Source of the DNA: GWB1-38-13 sp964488535
GTDB lineage: Bacteria > Patescibacteriota > Microgenomatia > UBA8517
Direction of reading: 5' to 3'
DNA: 34,748 bases
Assembly: GCA_964488535.1 (NCBI GenBank)
Contig: CAZAUT010000017.1
Location: forward strand, 1-34,748
A program made the position numbers and the translations under genes. The notes below the pieces were generated by a model that did no database searches, was not told the origin of the DNA, and was given only the letters and a program-made list of their open reading frames with translations. Numbering within the stretch: the stretch's first letter is position 1; every line of letters begins with the position of its first letter. This document shows, piece after piece, positions 22,445 through 30,559 of this stretch.

Positions 22445-23509
22445 ATGAAAAACCTGAAATACGATGTCTACACTGTAGAGAGTGTGACTTCCGGACACCC
22501 TGACAAAATATGTGATCAGGTATCTGATGCAATTTTGGATGCATGCTTAGTTCACGATCCGAAAAGCCGTGTTGCGATAGAATGTATGGGGGCTCATGGC
22601 GCGTTTTATATCGGCGGAGAGCTTACGACCTCGGCGGAGATCAACCCTACCCGAATTGCAAAAAATGTTTATTCCCAGATAGGGTATACGGACAAGATTA
22701 AGGTTACAACGAATATTGTAAAACAAAGTCAGGATATCTCACAGGGTGTTGATACGGGAGGGGCTGGTGATCAGGGTATCATGTACGGGTATGCCACGGA
22801 TGAGACCGGTAGTTTTATGCCGTTAGGTGTTTACCTTGTACATAAACTAACTAAAGGCTTGGAAAATTTAAGAAGATCGGGGAAAGTAAGGTGGCTTCGT
22901 CCTGACGGAAAAGCGCAAGTTACTGTCGGATACGGCCGTGTTACTGACGTTCTGGTTTCCTGCCAGCACACAGAAGATGTTTCACACGACACCATAGAAG
23001 AAGCTTTAACTGAATTGTTAATAAAGCCCCTTATTGATGGGTATTCCGAACGGTATAATATTTTAGTCAACCCAACGGGAAGGTTTGTTAATGGTGGCTT
23101 TTATGCAGATACCGGCCTGACCGGCAGAAAAATTATGGTGGATTCTTACGGAGGTATATTTCCCCACGGAGGAGGGGCTTTTTCCGGGAAAGATCCCACA
23201 AAAGTTGACCGTTCGGCTGCGTACATGGCAAGGTATGTTGCAAAAAATCTTGTTCATCAACGGTTAGGAAAAAGATGTATGGTGGCAGTTTCTTACGCCA
23301 TTGGTAAAGCGGATCCGATAATGGTTTTTGCCGTTAACGAAAAGGATAATGATCTTTCGGATTATGTAAAGGACCATTTCGATTTCCGTCCTCTATCCAT
23401 AATTGAAAAACTAGGACTCCGTCAGCCGATATATCGTGATACTGCTTCTTACGGACACTTTGGACGAGACGGATTTCCTTGGGAAACATTGGAAAAGTTA
23501 AATGAATGA
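22445..23509 (+). CDS. metK: S-adenosylmethionine synthetase
   Basis: 354 residues. It makes SAM from methionine and ATP. SVTSGHPDKICDQVSDAILDA is the N-terminal signature, GAGDQGIMYGYA the hexapeptide-type ATP loop, and GGGAFSGKDPTKVDRSAAY the P-loop-like motif. Catalytic Lys and His residues are in place. The slightly short length compared with E. coli (384) is common outside proteobacteria. It is controlled by the SAM-I riboswitch directly upstream. Confidence 0.97.
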   Translation: MKNLKYDVYTVESVTSGHPDKICDQVSDAILDACLVHDPKSRVAIECMGAHGAFYIGGELTTSAEINPTRIAKNVYSQIGYTDKIKVTTNIVKQSQDISQGVDTGGAGDQGIMYGYATDETGSFMPLGVYLVHKLTKGLENLRRSGKVRWLRPDGKAQVTVGYGRVTDVLVSCQHTEDVSHDTIEEALTELLIKPLIDGYSERYNILVNPTGRFVNGGFYADTGLTGRKIMVDSYGGIFPHGGGAFSGKDPTKVDRSAAYMARYVAKNLVHQRLGKRCMVAVSYAIGKADPIMVFAVNEKDNDLSDYVKDHFDFRPLSIIEKLGLRQPIYRDTASYGHFGRDGFPWETLEKLNE

Positions 23510-23550
23510 TTAAGATAAGTAAGTGATTGGCTGATTAAGCGATTTAATAC
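23510..23550. repeat. Degenerate gattaag repeat after metK
   Basis: gattaagataagtaagtgattggctgattaagcg, the same family (other strand) as the acttaatc repeats at 8455-8506 and 12160-12287. Confidence 0.45.
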
Positions 23551-23610
23551 ATCATATTTTTTTATTCCTTAATTGTTGTCGTTTTTTAGACGGCACTTGA
23601 TTATATTTTC

Positions 23611-24177
23611 ATGAAAAAGTACGTTTTACTGCTACTTTTTGCAGTCCTTCTCGCCGGTTTATATTATCTTGTTTTTACGAAAGATGAATGGGAAGAAGCC
23701 AGACCTTATTTTGTGTCCCCTACCCCAATTTCTGAAAAAGAGAAAGTGTCGGAATTAGAAATAAGACAGTTGATTGAAAGATATCTTCCCCAAAATGTTT
23801 TGAGGACAACAAATGATGGAAAAGTGTTTTGCTCGCATAAATATTATGGTTTTGAAGAAGACAGAAATACCGACCGTCTAAGAGTGTATCTTTATGCCCA
23901 TTGCGAAGAGTATTTCCTGAAAGGAAGCGCTGTTGTTCTGGGATCGGGAATTTCCCACCCCGTCGTCCTAAATTTTTCTTTTGACGATTCAACAGCGGAA
24001 TTTCTTGATATAGAGGTTCCGCAAACGGGATTGAAATACGCAGACTCAGTGGAAAAAATGTTTCCCGAAAAATATATACGCCAAGTCCTGGAGGATACAG
24101 GTGCGATAACCATATCTCCTTCTCCCAAAACCCAAGCCGAAAACTACTATAAAGGAAAACTCGAGGTTTATTTTTGA
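23611..24177 (+). CDS. Hypothetical secreted or anchored protein
   Basis: 188 residues, not recognised. The N terminus KKYVLLLLFAVLLAGLYYLV is a signal anchor or signal peptide. The mature part has two Cys (VFCSHKYYG and AHCEEYFL) that could form a disulfide outside, and a Pro/Ser/Thr linker (ISPSPKT) near the end. It lies about 100 bases after metK. The stop overlaps by ten bases the end of the gene on the other strand. Confidence 0.7.
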   Translation: MKKYVLLLLFAVLLAGLYYLVFTKDEWEEARPYFVSPTPISEKEKVSELEIRQLIERYLPQNVLRTTNDGKVFCSHKYYGFEEDRNTDRLRVYLYAHCEEYFLKGSAVVLGSGISHPVVLNFSFDDSTAEFLDIEVPQTGLKYADSVEKMFPEKYIRQVLEDTGAITISPSPKTQAENYYKGKLEVYF

Positions 24178-24434
24178 GACTTCTTTTTTTTATTGTTTAT
24201 TTTTTTTGCTACTTTTGCAATTTTTTCGTCACTTTCTTTTTGTGCTTCTTTAACTGATTTCAAAAGTTTATCAAGCTCGTTTTTTCCCATCTTTTCGATA
24301 TCTCCGAGAGCTTTGCTGAGTTTTCTTCTTGCAATTTTATTTGACAATAAATAGGCACTTCCTCCCGCTAAAGCTGCCCCTATGGCACCGGCGATACCTC
24401 CTTTTATAAGTTTATCTTTTGTGCTTTTTTTCAT
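24168..24434 (-). CDS. Small YtxH-like protein with a glycine-rich membrane segment
   Basis: 88 residues: a basic start, a Gly/Ala-rich hydrophobic segment (IAGAIGAALAGGSAYLL), then a long charged helix (KSVKEAQKESDEKIAKVAKK) ending in poly-Lys. This is the layout of YtxH-type stress proteins, but the sequence alone does not prove membership. A good SD (AAGGGGGTG, eight bases before the ATG) confirms the start at 24434. Confidence 0.7.
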   Translation of the reverse strand: MKKSTKDKLIKGGIAGAIGAALAGGSAYLLSNKIARRKLSKALGDIEKMGKNELDKLLKSVKEAQKESDEKIAKVAKKINNKKKKSQK

Positions 24435-24595
24435 CTAAATCACCCCCTTTGTGTTATTTTTTATTAAACTTAAGTATTTTAAAACGCATTTTACTCCACA
24501 ATTAATCAGCGTACCTGAATTTTCCCACAAAGCAGTGCCTTAAATATGTATTCCAATTAACTGACGTCTTCGTTGCCTCCGTAACTGAGCGGGAA

Positions 24596-24829
24596 TTATT
24601 TTTTTCCCTGTAATTTTCTTATTTTTATAAGCACCGCCTCAGCCAGCTCCAGCAGTCTGAGTTTTATTTCTTCCCGAGTTAAAACAAAATTATCAATACG
24701 TAATTCTATTTTTGTAAGAATTCGTCTGAGTATTAAAATTGTCTGGATTAAAATAATAAGAAATGTTAATAAAGTTCCTCCGAATAATATTATAAAAACG
24801 ATCAATAGTGTATAAAAACCATTATCCAT
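24596..24829 (-). CDS. Small single-pass membrane protein
   Basis: 77 residues. The N-terminal half is one long hydrophobic stretch (TLLIVFIILFGGTLLTFLII), and the second half a charged amphipathic helix (EEIKLRLLELAEAVLIKIRK). It begins two bases after the stop of the Nramp-like gene, so it is translated in the same operon. It is unrecognised. Confidence 0.68.
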   Translation of the reverse strand: MDNGFYTLLIVFIILFGGTLLTFLIILIQTILILRRILTKIELRIDNFVLTREEIKLRLLELAEAVLIKIRKLQGKK

Positions 24830-24831
24830 AT

Positions 24832-26235
24832 CTAAAACTTTAATAAATATTTGGCGATTGTAAAGATGCTAAATCCTCCGTAAAAAAGGATTGCAGCTAC
24901 CAGAATAATTTTTCTTATCATGGAAGGAGCAATAAATTTCGGTAAAAGTCTTGTGTTTAAAAGAAAGATCATTACCGAATAAATAAACATTGTAACCGCA
25001 TTCATGACGGCTCCCGTTACGACAAGATTTAAAGGTTCGGTAAAACCGGCAAGAAAGACGCACGACGCTGCAATGATTTGAATCCATAAAAATATATAGA
25101 ACAATTTCGACAGATTGGAGATTTTGAATTTATGTGGGGAAAGGATAACAAGATTTTCCGAAAGTATCCTGCTGGTTGATGCGTATACGGAAAACTGTGT
25201 ACCAAAAAGCATCAGAGCTGCTATAAGAACAAATAATGTCCCCAAAAAGGGGGTAGTGTGGGATGCGATGTATGAACTTTCCTTAAATAAGAAGTTTATA
25301 CCGTTTTCGATCCCTCCGGCTTTGTAGGATGTGGTAAAAGAAAGCATGCCAAGCATCAGCATGGTAAGGGTACCGGTAAACCAGAAAACTATTGCATGTT
25401 CAAGATTTATTTTTCTCCACCAAGATTTAAAAAGTTTTATATTTAATGAAGTGTTATTAAATAAACCGCCTTCGAGTTTTGGACTATCTTTTTGGCTTGA
25501 GAAAAGACTGCTTATCTTACCCGTATAGCACCCCATTCCGTAGCCTTTTTCTTTTATATAATATGACTGAGACAGGTTGAGATTGCCCCCTGCACCTGCG
25601 TATGCCAATGCACCTAAAAATGTGGCAAAAGATATACCTGCAGGAAAAAACCAATACCCGTCACCCTTTCCGATTAATCCGCCGGCCAGGGAAATGTAAT
25701 CGGGTTTTTTTGCCAGAAAAAATGTCAGGATAAAAATAAAAGGTATACCTATAGATATGAGTGTTTTTTGAAATATTTCCTGAGTTTTGTAAAGGTATTT
25801 TCCGAAAGAAAGAATAATCCCGATAAGAAACAGTAATGTAATCGGAAGATATTTATTATATTCGACGCCCGCTGCATGCGAAAGAAGTTTTGCCGATGAC
25901 GCAATTAAGCCCGGCCATATCCAGGGAATAAAAGTAGTGAGCATAAACCAAAAAGGAGAATATTTTTTAAATATTCTTGACAATCCGACAAAAACACTTT
26001 CGCCTGTTGCCAGAGTATAGCGTTCTATTTCCATATTTAAAAAAAATTGAAACGTTATCCCAACCACCGCTCCCCAAATGATACCAAGTCCGTAATTTGA
26101 GGAAAGATAAGGCCAGAGTATCAGTTCCCCGCTTCCGAGTCCGAGTCCAAGAAGAATAAAGCTGGGACCGAGAAGTTTTTTAAATGGAGGAACCGGAGGG
26201 ATGTCCTTGTCGGTAACCGGAACCTTGTTGTTCAT
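24832..26235 (-). CDS. Nramp-like metal transporter without the DPGN motif
   Basis: 467 residues with about eleven membrane segments in the LeuT-like Nramp pattern. The start of TM1 reads GPSFILLGLGLGSGELILWPY. The metal-binding DPGN of canonical Nramp (Mn/Fe) proteins is replaced by GSGE, as in related bacterial subgroups. NMEIERYTLATGESVF and the later LFGTQFSVYASTSRIL are typical of this branch. The transported ion is therefore uncertain. An internal loop (GKISSLFSSQKDSPKLEGG) is longer than usual. Confidence 0.82.
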   Translation of the reverse strand: MNNKVPVTDKDIPPVPPFKKLLGPSFILLGLGLGSGELILWPYLSSNYGLGIIWGAVVGITFQFFLNMEIERYTLATGESVFVGLSRIFKKYSPFWFMLTTFIPWIWPGLIASSAKLLSHAAGVEYNKYLPITLLFLIGIILSFGKYLYKTQEIFQKTLISIGIPFIFILTFFLAKKPDYISLAGGLIGKGDGYWFFPAGISFATFLGALAYAGAGGNLNLSQSYYIKEKGYGMGCYTGKISSLFSSQKDSPKLEGGLFNNTSLNIKLFKSWWRKINLEHAIVFWFTGTLTMLMLGMLSFTTSYKAGGIENGINFLFKESSYIASHTTPFLGTLFVLIAALMLFGTQFSVYASTSRILSENLVILSPHKFKISNLSKLFYIFLWIQIIAASCVFLAGFTEPLNLVVTGAVMNAVTMFIYSVMIFLLNTRLLPKFIAPSMIRKIILVAAILFYGGFSIFTIAKYLLKF

Positions 26236-26307
26236 TTAGTTAATAATAATAAAACAATAAGCAATAAACAATAAACAGTAAACAGCCGCCGCAAGTACCC
26301 ACTATTT

Positions 26308-26420
26308 GTTAACAATCTGTCATTGCGATCGAATTTACGAGCGTGGCAATCTTAAAGAAAACAAGAGATTGATTTGCCCATTGGATTATATATAGATTCC
26401 CAATTTTTTGGGAATGACAT
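26308..26420. repeat. GTCATTGCGA/GGGAATGAC repeat
   Basis: Begins gtcattgcgatcg, continues gtggcaatctta and agagattgatttgcc, and ends with the palindrome gattCCCAattttttGGGAatgac. It is a mosaic of the widespread GTCAT...ATGAC bacterial repeats. The rest of the 26236-26522 spacer holds AT-rich sequence without a gene. Confidence 0.6.
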
Positions 26421-26522
26421 TGTTGATCTAACGGGTTCGCCATGATTATGCGCGACTAAATGTGATAAACGCAATTCTTGTTTTCAACAATGTAACCATA
26501 TAGCAATATAGGCATATAACCA

Positions 26523-26723
26523 TTATCTCCCATTTCTTTTTTTGGAGGGTTTTTTTGGAGTGTGGCCAACTTTATCCTGGCTTCTCATCGGATGACGGTC
26601 CTCATATTGTTTTTGTCTAAGAGATACCAAGTCGGGTGGATTAAATGGATTGTCTATGGAAACGTGTGGAATTTTGGGAAGATGAGAAGCGCTGCCTTTT
26701 TGAAACTCTAAACTTCTGCCCAT
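26523..26723 (-). CDS. Small basic disordered protein
   Basis: 66 residues, Pro/Lys/Arg-rich (PHVSIDNPFNPPDLVSLRQK and GHTPKKPSKKRNGR). A TATAAT box lies on the minus strand at 26747-26752, which would give a leader of only about 17 bases. No SD and no known family. It is similar in style to the small proteins at 11927-12133 and 20264-20425. Confidence 0.45.
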   Translation of the reverse strand: MGRSLEFQKGSASHLPKIPHVSIDNPFNPPDLVSLRQKQYEDRHPMRSQDKVGHTPKKPSKKRNGR

Positions 26724-26746
26724 TTGTAAGTATTTTTTACTATGAC

Positions 26747-26752
26747 ATTATA
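26747..26752 (-). promoter_or_regulatory. -10 box of the small basic protein gene
   Basis: TATAAT on the minus strand, 24 bases from the ATG at 26723. No convincing -35 box. Confidence 0.4.
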
Positions 26753-26808
26753 GGCAATTTCAAGTGGCAAAATGTAACTACTCAGAATCCTTGACATACT
26801 TTGTCATC

Positions 26809-26866
26809 CCGAACTTGTTTCGGGAGCTGTAATAGATTACATGTCAAGCACGAAATGACAGTGGAG
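26809..26866. repeat. GTCATCCCGAAC...ATGACA repeat
   Basis: gtcatCCCGAacttgtTTCGGGagctg, a tgtaatagatt spacer, tgtcaagcacg and aaatgaca. It is the well-known dispersed bacterial palindrome. A related copy lies at 27400-27502. Confidence 0.7.
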
Positions 26867-26934
26867 TGTCGGTAAACGTGAGTAGTCACGACAAAATGAC
26901 CCCCTTGACTTCGGGTTAATTACGGGATAAGGTA

Positions 26935-26995
26935 GAGTGGAAGAGTAAAAGAGTGTAAAAGTGTAAGTTATTACTTTTACTCTCCCGTTTTTATA
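26935..26995. repeat. agagtaaa repeats and palindrome
   Basis: Units gaagagtaaaagagtgtaaaagtg, then the inverted match acttttactctc. The GTAAAAGT/ACTTTTAC pair forms a hairpin upstream of the gene at 27007. Same family as 3198-3240 and 6876-6912. Confidence 0.5.
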
Positions 26996-27006
26996 CTCTG
27001 GTTAAT

Positions 27007-27261
27007 ATGTCTGAGAAAATTTCTATTCCCGTTTCCGTTTCTCTTGTATACGACAGTGCGACCCGCCGGGTTATGCCCAAATGCATCGTCTGGAACAGCC
27101 GTGTTTACAAAATTATAAAAGTAGGGCTTCATCATACGTACAGAAGCGGAAGGACCCTTTTCCATGTGTTTAGTGCCGTCTCCGACACTCTTTTCTTCCG
27201 TCTTGTCCTAAATACCGAAACCTTGCACTGGCGACTGGAAGAAATAGAAACTAGAGGATAG
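27007..27261 (+). CDS. Small conserved protein next to a Y-family polymerase
   Basis: 84 residues: ISIPVSVSLVYDSATRRVMP, then IVWNSRVYKIIKVGLHH, RTLFHVFSAVSDTLFFRLVL and a final NTETLHWRLEEI. It is beta-rich and soluble. The (V/I)W-x-x-R-x-Y-K-(I/V) pattern recalls small DUF6504-type proteins that accompany ImuB/DinB-like polymerases. A Y-family polymerase gene does follow on the same strand, 318 bases on. The family link is tentative. Confidence 0.6.
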   Translation: MSEKISIPVSVSLVYDSATRRVMPKCIVWNSRVYKIIKVGLHHTYRSGRTLFHVFSAVSDTLFFRLVLNTETLHWRLEEIETRG

Positions 27262-27284
27262 AGGTTAGAGGTTGGGAATTGGGA

Positions 27285-27360
27285 ATACAGATATTTAAAT
27301 AACTCAAAACTTAAAACCCAAAGTTCAAAACTACAACTTAAAACCTAAAAAAAAGTAGCC
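27285..27360. repeat. Degenerate aaaacttaaaacc repeat
   Basis: Units such as caaaacttaaaaccc, gttcaaaactac and aacttaaaacct. The same style occurs in the infC-rpmI spacer (7615-7730). It fills most of the spacer before the repeat at 27400. Confidence 0.45.
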
Positions 27361-27399
27361 ATTCGCCGCGCAACTAGTGACGTTTACTGACACAATCCG

Positions 27400-27502
27400 T
27401 CATCCTGAACACTTCGATTAATTCAGTGTAAACTGCGTGAAGGATCTCATCCTTAAGTAGATTCTTCTCCCTCGATAAACTCGGGGTCAGAATGACAAAA
27501 CC
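27400..27502. repeat. GTCATCCTGAAC...AGAATGACA repeat
   Basis: Begins gtcatcctgaacacttcg, continues gaaggatctcat and agattcttctccctcg, and ends aaactcggggtcagaatgac. It is a full-length copy of the dispersed bacterial palindrome family. The remainder of the spacer up to 27579 is AT-rich without a gene. Confidence 0.7.
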
Positions 27503-27579
27503 GTGTTAAGGATTGTGAGTAATTACCTGTTCGGGGGTATTCTGAAATGCACAATAAATTGAATATTGAAAATTAATAA

Positions 27580-28920
27580 ATGGAAAACAATTCGCTTTCC
27601 TTCAATCCCTCTCCCCCGCTGGTAATGCATATCGACCTTAACTCCTGTTTTGCGTCCGTTGAACAACAGGCAAATCCATTTTTACGGGGAAAACCTGTTG
27701 CTGTTGCAGCTTACACTACTTCAGCCGGATGTATCATTGCTCCGTCGGTTGAGGCAAAAAAACTTGGTATAAAAGTGGGAATGCGTGTCAGGGAGGGCAG
27801 GCTTTTGTGCAGAGAGCTCGTTGTTTTGCCGCCCGATCCGTGGAAATACAGGTGTGTGCACCTGAAACTTAAAAAACTTTTTGAGCAGTACAGTCCTGAT
27901 ATCACGCCGAAATCCATTGACGAGTTTACGCTCGACTTTAAAAACATACCTTTAAAGACACGGTCTTTAAAGGGGGTGGAGAAAAGACCTTGCAGATGTT
28001 CTCCCTTAAAGGGTGTCGCTTTGGAAATAAAGAAGCGTATAAAAGAAGATGTTGGTGATTGGCTGACGGTTTCAATCGGGATCGCTCCGAACAGGTTTTT
28101 GGCAAAACTTGCCTCAAATATGCATAAACCCGACGGACTTGATGAGATAAACAAAGATAATTTTTGGGATTATCTTTTAGGGCTGGAATTGACGGATCTT
28201 CCGTATATAAAAACACAAAACGCAATACGTCTCAACTCCGTCGGTATACAAACCGTTTCGGATTTTTATAATGCTCCTTTATGGAAACTGAAATCGGCTT
28301 TTCAATCAATAAGCAGTTATTACTGGTACCTTCGTCTTCATGGTTATGAAATTGACGATACTGTTTTCGCAAGGCGTTCTTACGGAAATTCTTACGCCCT
28401 TCCGAAGGCCCTTATCCGCCTGTCCGATCTTTCACCGGTTATCTGCAAATTGGCGGAAAAAACCGGCTTCCGCTTACGCCGTGCCGGTTGGAGTGCCAGC
28501 GGAGTGCACCTTGCGATTATTTATACCAACGGACACTTTTGGCATAAGGCAATGGCCTGTACCGGGCAGATTTTTGACTCCAGGGATATATATAAAAAAA
28601 TTATCCGCCTTTTTCGTCTTTCGCCCGGGAGATTGGCCGTCAGTAATATTTTTATCACCGTCTACGGACTTGAGAAAAATACGGCGATCCAACTGGACAT
28701 CTTTGACGATATTTTGAAGAAAAAGCGCCTTTCTGAAAGCATCGATAAAATAAATGAAAGATGGGGCAACTTTATCATCACTCCGGCCCGGATGATCATG
28801 GGGAATCAGGAAATGGTTCCAGACAGAATTGCCTTCGGTAATACAAAGGAATTGGAAGAATTCACGATAAACGATCCGAATAATCCGAATAATGCCAATG
28901 ACAGAAATGAATACGAATAA
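27580..28920 (+). CDS. Y-family DNA polymerase (DinB/ImuB-like)
   Basis: 446 residues, a translesion DNA polymerase. HIDLNSCFASVEQ holds the first catalytic Asp and the steric-gate Phe. SIDEFTLDF holds the second Asp-Glu pair of the palm. SIGIAPNRFLAKLASNMHKP is the family signature after the palm. Helix-hairpin-helix (LTDLPYIKTQNAIRLNSVGI) and little-finger parts follow. Near residues 124-145 (PLKTRSLKGVEKRPCRCSP) there are about a dozen extra residues, encoded by a palindromic insert at 27950-28013. The C terminus is Asn/Pro-rich without a clear clamp-binding motif, although IQLDIFD (near residue 368) resembles one. Confidence 0.93.
   Translation: MENNSLSFNPSPPLVMHIDLNSCFASVEQQANPFLRGKPVAVAAYTTSAGCIIAPSVEAKKLGIKVGMRVREGRLLCRELVVLPPDPWKYRCVHLKLKKLFEQYSPDITPKSIDEFTLDFKNIPLKTRSLKGVEKRPCRCSPLKGVALEIKKRIKEDVGDWLTVSIGIAPNRFLAKLASNMHKPDGLDEINKDNFWDYLLGLELTDLPYIKTQNAIRLNSVGIQTVSDFYNAPLWKLKSAFQSISSYYWYLRLHGYEIDDTVFARRSYGNSYALPKALIRLSDLSPVICKLAEKTGFRLRRAGWSASGVHLAIIYTNGHFWHKAMACTGQIFDSRDIYKKIIRLFRLSPGRLAVSNIFITVYGLEKNTAIQLDIFDDILKKKRLSESIDKINERWGNFIITPARMIMGNQEMVPDRIAFGNTKELEEFTINDPNNPNNANDRNEYE
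27950..28013. repeat. Palindromic insert inside the Y-polymerase gene
   Basis: CTTTAAAGAC-acg-GTCTTTAAAG is a perfect ten-pair palindrome. The second half again pairs with a downstream GGAGAA/TTCTCC and CTTTAAAG/CTTAAAG set. The whole stretch stays in frame and adds residues to the protein. Confidence 0.75.
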
Positions 28921-29120
28921 GAGATATTGTCCATTTCATTATTTTCTATCTGTCAATTGATTCATCAATTTTCAAATTGTTGTATTGAAAATAAATGGAA
29001 AATAGAAAATTAATAAATAGAAAAAAGCAATGCTTGTTTTTCGCCTCGCTCGATATAAGATAACAAATGCCAAATGTTAGATGTTAAATCACTTACAGGT
29101 ATTGGCATTATTGGTATATT

Positions 29121-29143
29121 ATTCGCAGATTGGCATTATAATT
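29121..29143 (+). repeat. Second copy of the 23-nt motif
   Basis: ATTCGCAGATTGG then CATTATAATT, one base different from the minus-strand copy at 7258-7280. It runs into the last codons of the DUF192 gene. ATTGGCATTAT also occurs separately just upstream, at about 29101. Confidence 0.6.
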
Positions 29144-29645
29144 GGATATCTGCCTTGTCCCCAATCTCTACCCCATTTTTATCGCAAAATCCTGCATTAA
29201 CTTCAAGTACATAGTTAACTTTTTCTTTAGGAGAATACTTGGGAAGATACGCGTCAGAAATTTCAGCGGAAGGTATTGGAATGTTTTGATCTATATCGAC
29301 AACAACATCGTCTCTGATCCAGATAATATCCAATGGAAAATTCATATCCTTCATCCAAAATATTTGTGTTTTATAGGTATCAAACACAAAAAGCATTCCG
29401 GATTTTTCGGACAACGACGTCCTGTGCGAAAGGCCTTTTACCTGAGAAGACGCAGTATCGGCAACCTCTGCAGTAACGGTAACTTTTCCGAAATCAATAA
29501 TTGCCCGCTTCTCATATACCGTTGGAAGAGAATAAGCGGTTGATTCGGCATAGTTTCTTGATTTTAATGATTTTATGTAATCATAAAAAGTCAGGCTGCC
29601 TAAAGCAACAAATACCAGAAAAAGAAGAAGAAGCTTATTTTTCAT
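29136..29645 (-). CDS. DUF192 protein, membrane-anchored
   Basis: 169 residues. An N-terminal membrane segment (LLLLFLVFVALGSLTFY) is followed by the DUF192 domain: VKGLSHRTSLSEKSGMLFVF, FWMKDMNFPLDIIWI and VNYVLEVNAGFCDKNGVEIGD. This small beta-barrel family has no proven function. It is exported or anchored. It is followed on the same strand by nothing up to the polymerase gene and is preceded by two other small secreted-protein genes. Confidence 0.92.
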   Translation of the reverse strand: MKNKLLLLFLVFVALGSLTFYDYIKSLKSRNYAESTAYSLPTVYEKRAIIDFGKVTVTAEVADTASSQVKGLSHRTSLSEKSGMLFVFDTYKTQIFWMKDMNFPLDIIWIRDDVVVDIDQNIPIPSAEISDAYLPKYSPKEKVNYVLEVNAGFCDKNGVEIGDKADIQL

Positions 29646-29661
29646 AAAAAATTAAGAAGTG

Positions 29662-29922
29662 TTAAATCGATGACCCCATCTCATTTTCGATTGATTTCAG
29701 TTCCCGGTCAACCTCGGTCAGGTCGGTATCATCGAGATCTTTTTTAATCGAATCAAGTGAAGTATCTTTCGACTGTGATTTTATTTGTGATATTTCGGCA
29801 TCACCCGATCCCAAATACTGTGATTTTCGGAAAGCAAATATGTCGGGAAATATAAACAGAACGATTGTAACTATAAGAATACAGGACAGCACTATTATCA
29901 CGGATTTTTTATTTAAAGTCAT
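29662..29922 (-). CDS. Small acidic anchored protein
   Basis: 86 residues. One N-terminal membrane segment (SVIIVLSCILIVTIVLFIF) and an acidic Ser/Asp/Lys-rich tail (LDSIKKDLDDTDLTEVDREL) with helical propensity. It is unrecognised. It lies between the DUF192 gene and the secreted coiled-coil gene with short gaps (16 and 13 bases), so these three probably form one operon. Confidence 0.7.
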   Translation of the reverse strand: MTLNKKSVIIVLSCILIVTIVLFIFPDIFAFRKSQYLGSGDAEISQIKSQSKDTSLDSIKKDLDDTDLTEVDRELKSIENEMGSSI

Positions 29923-29935
29923 AACTTAATTATAC

Positions 29936-30559
29936 TTACGTTGCGGTTGTAGTAACAACCGGTGTAGGCACTTGGAAACGGACGCTTTTCAGCCCGTAAA
30001 TGTCACCTATTACTTTTACCAAAAATCGATGGACTTCCACAAGATTCATTTTTATATCGTTGATATTGTCTCTTAGAATTTCAAACGATTCCTTAGGATC
30101 GTCGGAAGCAATTACCGTCTCAAACATGTCATCGGACGATGTAAGTAATATTTTTGTATCATTAAGAAGTGCCTTTGCATTATTAACCTGAAGGACGATA
30201 TCCGAAAGATCTTCGTCGGTTTCAGAATCTACAATTTCGATACGGGCTTCAATCCGTTCGGAAAGAGTTTCCAGACGGGAAATGACAGCCCACATCCTGT
30301 CGGACATCTTTTCATAATATTTCCTAACAATACCCTGCTTTAACTGAGTAAGTCTGCCCTCGCGGGACGCTGTTTTTTGTTGAATTCTGTTCTGAACAGT
30401 TTCCTGAATTTTAGTCAAAGCCTCGCGCCGCGACTCAAGTTTTTGCTGGAGTTTAGTACTTGTTTGATTTTTAACGGATACGCTGTTGTTGGAAGATTGA
30501 GCGAGGTTTACAGATATTAAAAAAAAACAGACCGACAGAAGTAGCGATATTTTCTTCAT
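29936..30559 (-). CDS. Secreted coiled-coil protein
   Basis: 207 residues from the ATG at 30559, where a good signal peptide begins (MKKISLLLSVCFFLISVNLA). A longer frame to 30586 is possible but would spoil the signal. After the signal comes a long helical, charged region (KLESRREALTKIQETVQNRI, SRLETLSERIEARIEI) and a Pro/Thr-rich end (VPTPVVTTTAT). It is probably extracellular or wall-associated, with no known function. It is first in a three-gene unit with the anchored protein and DUF192. Confidence 0.78.
   Translation of the reverse strand: MKKISLLLSVCFFLISVNLAQSSNNSVSVKNQTSTKLQQKLESRREALTKIQETVQNRIQQKTASREGRLTQLKQGIVRKYYEKMSDRMWAVISRLETLSERIEARIEIVDSETDEDLSDIVLQVNNAKALLNDTKILLTSSDDMFETVIASDDPKESFEILRDNINDIKMNLVEVHRFLVKVIGDIYGLKSVRFQVPTPVVTTTAT

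Noticed and set aside
27711..28225. Minus-strand frames of 147 and 95 residues in the polymerase gene
   Set aside because: They are antisense shadows of a gene with clear catalytic motifs.
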